A DNA stretch of 64,000 nucleotides, taken from assembly GCF_010093815.1 (NCBI RefSeq), contig NW_022985550.1:1377074-1441073 (forward strand). Reading direction: 5' to 3'. The stretch comes from Pseudovirgaria hyperparasitica (lineage: Eukaryota > Ascomycota > Dothideomycetes > Acrospermales > Acrospermaceae). Shown here piece by piece: positions 59,430 through 64,000 of this stretch; position 1 is the stretch's first letter; the number at the start of each line of letters is the position of its first letter. A model generated the notes under the pieces. That model had not been told where the DNA came from, did no database searches, and saw only the letters and a program-made list of their open reading frames with translations. Made by a program: the position numbers and the translations under genes.

Positions 59430-60996
59430 GTACGGGACCTTGAGGAAAGAGCCACCCGCCATGTGCATGAGACGTGCAACAGAACAGGTAAGATGGGAAG
59501 GCACGCTCCGCCCTTGCGCCGTTCCTGGACTACTCCAGGCATACGCCCAAGTAATAGTTACAGGTACCTGGGTAGTGCCTGCCTAACCATAGTACAGGTC
59601 ATTTCCCTCTTTACTTGTTTCTCTCTTTCTTTACTGCCTATACTGGAACTGGAAGTCTGCACTTCCTACAAGGCTAGAAGGTTCTCTTGTACCGGACTTT
59701 CATTCGCATATAATTCTCACGTTACATGGACGCCGCTTAAAAGTTCTTTACCTTTACTGGCTGAAATTGGAGAACTTAGCGTCGTTAATTGGCTATAGTC
59801 TACTGTCTACCTGGCCCGTGCCTTCTTTTCCATTGTGCTCATTTAATCCTCTGCCCCTTGGCTTGCACATTTATTTTTGTGCACCCACATCCCTTCATGC
59901 TTACGCTCTAAATTACGCTACGCCTTAAGTTGTTGTTTCCGTCCGTCAGCGGCGTTGTTATGTTCTCTTTCCTTTTAAAATGACCTTTCTCTTTCATGAC
60001 TCAGCCCATGTCTAATCCCCATATCAGCCATCCCCTTTTATCACGCCACACACTGCTTCTCGACTTCTATCAGCGCTATGCTTGCTCACGGTAAGCTGAC
60101 GAAGATGTGTCCATGTGCGTCCGTTGCGCGACCGAGTCAAACACGGCAGTAAAAGCGACCGTTGTCGACGTAGTGTATGCACACAGGGTCAAGTAACGGG
60201 CGGCCACGTTGTTTCCTGTTCTCCTGCCGCGTCCATTCCTCTAGCTACAAAGACGCGCGCCATTCCTTTCCAGTAAGCTCCAATTCTTCCAAGTTAGCCT
60301 GCTTGGGCTGTAAGCTGGCCTGTTCGCCGGATCAGGCTGAGAATGGCGGGCATATCCTTGCTGATAGCCAATCGACACGCCGTCTGAACTCCACCGCAAC
60401 ACCTCGATTGATCCTCTCATCTAACGGCCACAAGCTTTGAATATCGGCCCTCGGTTGCATTGCCCCCTGACTATCTTCTGATCTGATTGGGTGGTTTTAC
60501 TACCCCAGTCTAGCGTCCTTGTCCGTCCGTTTCCCATTGGATCACAGCAGGTCTTCAGTACGGATGGCGGACGCGGAAGAACGGCAGGCGACTCCCATCC
60601 ACTGAGAGTGAATCCGTCACCACTGCAGCAGTGACATTTTCTTGCGCGAGTCATCGTAACTAATTGTTATATGGTCGAATATGGTGGGAACGATACGATT
60701 AGGCGCCATTTGGAACTTGCAATTTACATACGTCTCCTGTCAAGGGTGCGTTAGGGTTAATGCCCAACCTTCTCCACCGGCACCAAGACTGCGGTACATC
60801 TTACTACTCCCACGAGCCGAGAGAGCAGTACGACGTTTTATGTACAAGCATCATGCCACGATTACTAGGTCCTGGACCTGTCTGTGTCCATGTCATTACC
60901 AACAAATCTTTTGAAATCGCGCCAATGCTTTGATAGGGCTGTTTGACAGGGAGTGATCCTTGAACCTCCGTGTGCCGTCCGCTGTCAGCTTGTAAC

Positions 60997-61065
60997 GCGG
61001 GTCAACCCGCCACCGCTGGTTCCCGTGAACCAGACCCGGACGCAGCAATAATATGGCGTATTATT
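60997..61065. repeat. Three adjacent small inverted repeats
   Basis: Three perfect hairpins follow one another: 60997-61010 (stem 6, GCGGGT/ACCCGC), 61016-61033 (stem 7, CTGGTTC/GAACCAG) and 61047-61065 (stem 6, AATAAT/ATTATT). Confidence 0.8.
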
Positions 61066-63828
61066 ATGGCATCGGCATGTGCTACTACCTAAGACACAGC
61101 ATATCCGCACAATATTCAAATTCAAGCTAGCGGTCTATACAGTACGTCAATAGTTTGTCGAGAGCATCCCACTGACTGTCGTAGTACAGTATAGACATGT
61201 ATCATGGCTACGTCAATTCTTGATGGTGCATGATTCGCACTCCGACGCAGAACGCGGGCTGTTCGATAGAAGTCCGGGAAACACTTGCTCCCGAGACATC
61301 TAACTCGCAAAAAGCCCATGCAGTTTGCATGTCGGGCATGCTCTATGCTTACATGCATGGCGACTGTGAGGCTATTTTTAATATCTGCCATGAGGCTACT
61401 GCGCGCTCTCGCCTCATTCTGACATAGCCACCGGAGGTAGCTGTGTAATACCCGACAGAACGCCGTTGACATACATGACGCGCATGAACGTGTGTCCCTG
61501 TTACTCAAACAAGACGCTGCGTCGTTCTGCATATACTTGGTCATCCAATGAATTGAGAATAGTGGTCCCTGGGAGAGACGTGCTTATGATACACCTGAAG
61601 TGAAACTCACTCCGTTCGGATCCCGCTGCAGGCAGGTAGTTTCATGCCACACATCGCGTCTCCACGCAGAACGCATCGCAGCCAAGACGCTCGCCTTAGG
61701 AAGTTTTGCTATGTCTATGAGCAGTCCAGACTCTATTTCCAAATGGCCCCACCAGCCTTGTTTTATGTCTCGCATTGCAAGTCATGGCGGTCTTCATTCA
61801 TGTCCCCGATCTTTCGGGAAGAAGTCTAGTTGTCGATAAATTCCGTGACGTGCCGGAAGCTAAGGCTCCTACAGCAGTATCGTGGAGTCCGTGAAGTCGA
61901 TAGTGGAACGTTGTCGGGTGGTCGTCAGTGTTGCGTCACGTCTGTCCATTGCCGCAACTTCTCCATCTGACATTGTTTAGATCTGCCTTGATCTGCGTCG
62001 CTGATTTTATATGCAAGAGCAAGCAATCATGAACGACCACCATGACACGAACAGAACCTTCCCAGCTCTTTGTCGAAATGGCATAGACAAATCTGAACTA
62101 TACAGCCCACCGTAGCCAGACCTCCAGGTATGTACGACGTTCAAGGAACCCTTTCAGAGCTCTCTCCGTCTGTTCATATCTCTCATTCCGCTTATACACC
62201 ACTTCTGTCATGCGGCGTTCCGCCACATTGCATTAGAAGCTGCCATACGTTCAGCATCATTTTTTCGAAATCGATTGGTGATGGGCAAGTAATATAGTGT
62301 GCACCGTGGCTGGTATCTGGTATAGGTAGACGAGTAGATCGCTCCTCTTTGGCATAGGTGTCATATAACACGGCGTATTGAAGATGTTTTCGTAACATAC
62401 AGCGCTGGAAAGAGAAGAAAAGAAGACAAAAGAGGTAGTTGACAAGGTCACTTAGGTATATACCTATTAAAGCCGGGGGCATGAGCTCAGGTCGAGCATC
62501 CATCCATACACCTTGCAGGTTGAACTATGCCTCGGTCAATGTCCTCTGGCTACCTCCCTGGTTGCTTCCATGCACTACATACACTATCCATGTGGACTGA
62601 CGGTTAGACATCGAGATACTTCAGATACTCATACTCAAAGATTCGAGGCAAACTGTGGTGCAGACTGGGGGTATATGATGTCATGTATGTATATACATGT
62701 ACATACTAGGTATAGTATAGTATATATACACAGCTCAGTTCTCGCCAACATGCGGACTATCACGTCCTAATCAGACTTCCCAATTCGTGTTACTAACTCG
62801 TGATCTTCGTTCTCAGACGACTTCTACTTCTCATCGTCGCAACAGACTTCTCCATACGTTTGCTGCTACGCCAATTAGGGTGTACCAGTAAGATTGATGT
62901 AAGGATCGCTCTCAGCTCTTGCCCTACCCCTGCTCCACTCAAGTTCCTCTATGTTCAGTTCGTATCCATTTACTTTTCCCTTCTTCCGGTTAGACCCTCT
63001 TGTAATCACTCACAATGTCAAATCAGCGGCGAAGTAGACAGCAGCCCTAACAACGGCGGCCATCAAGAGATCAGCGGAATTTGCGAGTAACCCGCCGATA
63101 CATCTGCTGCTGCCAGCCCTGTGAACGGTAGGTTGGGGAGGAGACTTGGAATATAAGCTGAATGGCTGCGCGAGGGATCCTGGTCTCGGAAGGTAAGGCT
63201 TTCACGGCGTATGCGCCGGCGGCGACGCAGACGGATGTGCCAGGTGAATTTGATCAAAAAGAAAAATAAAGAGAGGCAAACGAGAGAAGAGATTCCTGAA
63301 TGAAGGTAGGAATGGGAAGCATGCATATACAGACTGGTATGATTGGATCATATATATACATATATACATACCTGCTAGGTTGCTGTTGCTACAAAGATAC
63401 GCTAAAAGATCTCAAGGTGTTGAGCATTTTTGTCTGCGTATCTTGCTCGCCCAGACAGACCTTCGGCTCAGAATGTGTGGAGGAGGATTGGATAGGGGGT
63501 AATAGTGCTCTTACATCTTCAGTACCTTGCCAACAGTGTACGACAGGGAGCTGCCCATGGTCGAGCTTGACTTGACCGAGATTTTTACTCTTATATTCCT
63601 TAGTGACTCGGTAGATTATCTAATTGTGAGCTTGTCGTATGTATGCTCACTTTGGGTGGACTGTCTGGTTCGTCAGGCGGTGGGTGTACCAAACCTATCA
63701 GACATTGCCAGGGCCTCCTGATGCACTCCATGCGCCTGGGCACCTTGAGAATTGGACCTATCCGGAAGATTCCACGGATGGCGTTGAATTTGCATGTTTT
63801 TGATTTATAGGCAAATCGGTTCCTCGCT

Positions 63829-64000
63829 TTATCCGCTCACTTTTAATCGCTTCAGTCCCTCTAAGCCATCGGCGCCTTCTTCCTCGTCCTCTTCGTCTGT
63901 CTTACCAGCCAGGCCTCGTTCCCATAGTTCCCTGCCGGTAAGCTTCTTCTCTTCCTTCGCAACTCGCCTCTTCTTGTCTTCAATCTCTTTCTCTTCTTGC
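63829..64000 (-). CDS. GIR2: GIR2/RWDD1-like RWD-domain protein, C-terminal part (partial)
   Basis: A minus-strand frame enters from the right edge and ends at a TAA (63829-63831). The visible 56 residues are charged and helical, with KKRRVAKEEKKLTGRELWE followed by an acidic segment. The KLTGRELWE signature and acidic tail match the end of Gir2/RWDD1/DFRP2-type proteins. Known role: Gir2 binds the GTPase Rbg2 and Gcn1 and tunes translation under amino-acid stress. The RWD domain itself is beyond the window. The call rests on a short motif, so the name is tentative; that this is coding sequence is likely. Confidence 0.6.
   Translation of the reverse strand, partial: QEEKEIEDKKRRVAKEEKKLTGRELWERGLAGKTDEEDEEEGADGLEGLKRLKVSG

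Larger units (their letters stand above)
57206..63828. promoter_or_regulatory. 6.6-kb stretch without a recognised gene, upstream of the kinase
   Basis: The minus strand just above the kinase (about 57840-58690) is pyrimidine-rich, like a long fungal 5' leader. Further right are an ATT run (about 58973-58998), a TAC array (59334-59429), three close hairpins (60997-61065) and TA/CA-type alternations near 62684-62720 and 63349-63372. Open frames up to 162 codons exist, several beginning with non-ATG codons; none shows a known motif. A long leader, an enhancer-like promoter or an undetected non-coding RNA are all possible. Confidence 0.45.

Noticed and set aside
59166-59798. Poly-Tyr and poly-Val open frames around the TAC array
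   Set aside because: Repeat artefacts with no conserved sequence on either side.
61122-61544. Minus-strand 140-codon frame
   Set aside because: No recognisable motif, no leader or intron context, and length compatible with chance.
1-64000. CRISPR arrays, transposons, LTR or virus-like elements
   Set aside because: No direct-repeat spacer pattern, transposase, reverse transcriptase, integrase or capsid-like sequence was seen in any frame.

Overview
This window is nuclear DNA of a filamentous ascomycete (Pezizomycotina; Dothideomycetes is my best guess, not proven). The reasons are: many short introns, mostly 45-65 nt, with GTATGT/GTAAGT-type donors; a single dispersed 5S rRNA gene instead of an rDNA-linked one; a FarA/CTF1-type Zn2Cys6 regulator; and fungal forms of Npr3, Upf3, Mdm1, Sit4 and Dna2. 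All exon models were built by hand: I joined frames where family motifs continue across GT..AG boundaries and checked that summed exon lengths are divisible by three. They are predictions, not transcript evidence.

Layout, left to right. Positions 1-2759 (+) hold the 3' part of a GDE1-like glycerophosphodiester phosphodiesterase. Then come NPR3 (-), a mitochondrial 2-oxodicarboxylate carrier in seven exons (-), DNA2 helicase/nuclease (+), a cytochrome P450 (-), a 5S rRNA gene (+), a CLC chloride channel with an apparent 1-nt frameshift near its end (+), a DHA2-type MFS transporter (+) and ethanolamine kinase (+). The middle holds a FarA/CTF1-type fatty-acid regulator (-), a peroxisomal (-SKL) acyl-CoA dehydrogenase (-), VMA5 (-) and GCV1 (+) sharing a 296-bp promoter, an Mdm1-like sorting nexin (-), UPF3 (-), a Sit4/PP6 phosphatase with a large insertion (+) and a secreted polysaccharide deacetylase (-). 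The right part holds an unrecognised poly-asparagine protein (+), an Ime2/MAK-type kinase (-), a 6.6-kb stretch without a recognisable gene, and the C-terminal end of a GIR2-like RWD protein (-) at the window edge.

Most genes are conserved housekeeping genes with no evident operon-like logic. The one plausible functional pairing is the fatty-acid regulator next to a peroxisomal acyl-CoA dehydrogenase whose upstream DNA carries a CCGAGG site. I found no CRISPR array, no tRNA, and no recognisable transposon or virus-like element. Two runs of N (27000-27019 and 53032-53041) lie inside tandem repeats and mark assembly gaps. I did not find a clear undescribed multi-gene system. The most unusual signals are a predicted 4-nt exon in GDE1, a perfect 15-bp inverted repeat in the last codons of NPR3, the CLC frameshift, triplicated acidic motifs in DNA2, the Sit4 insertion with a GC-AG intron, and the long gene-free region upstream of the Ime2-like kinase.
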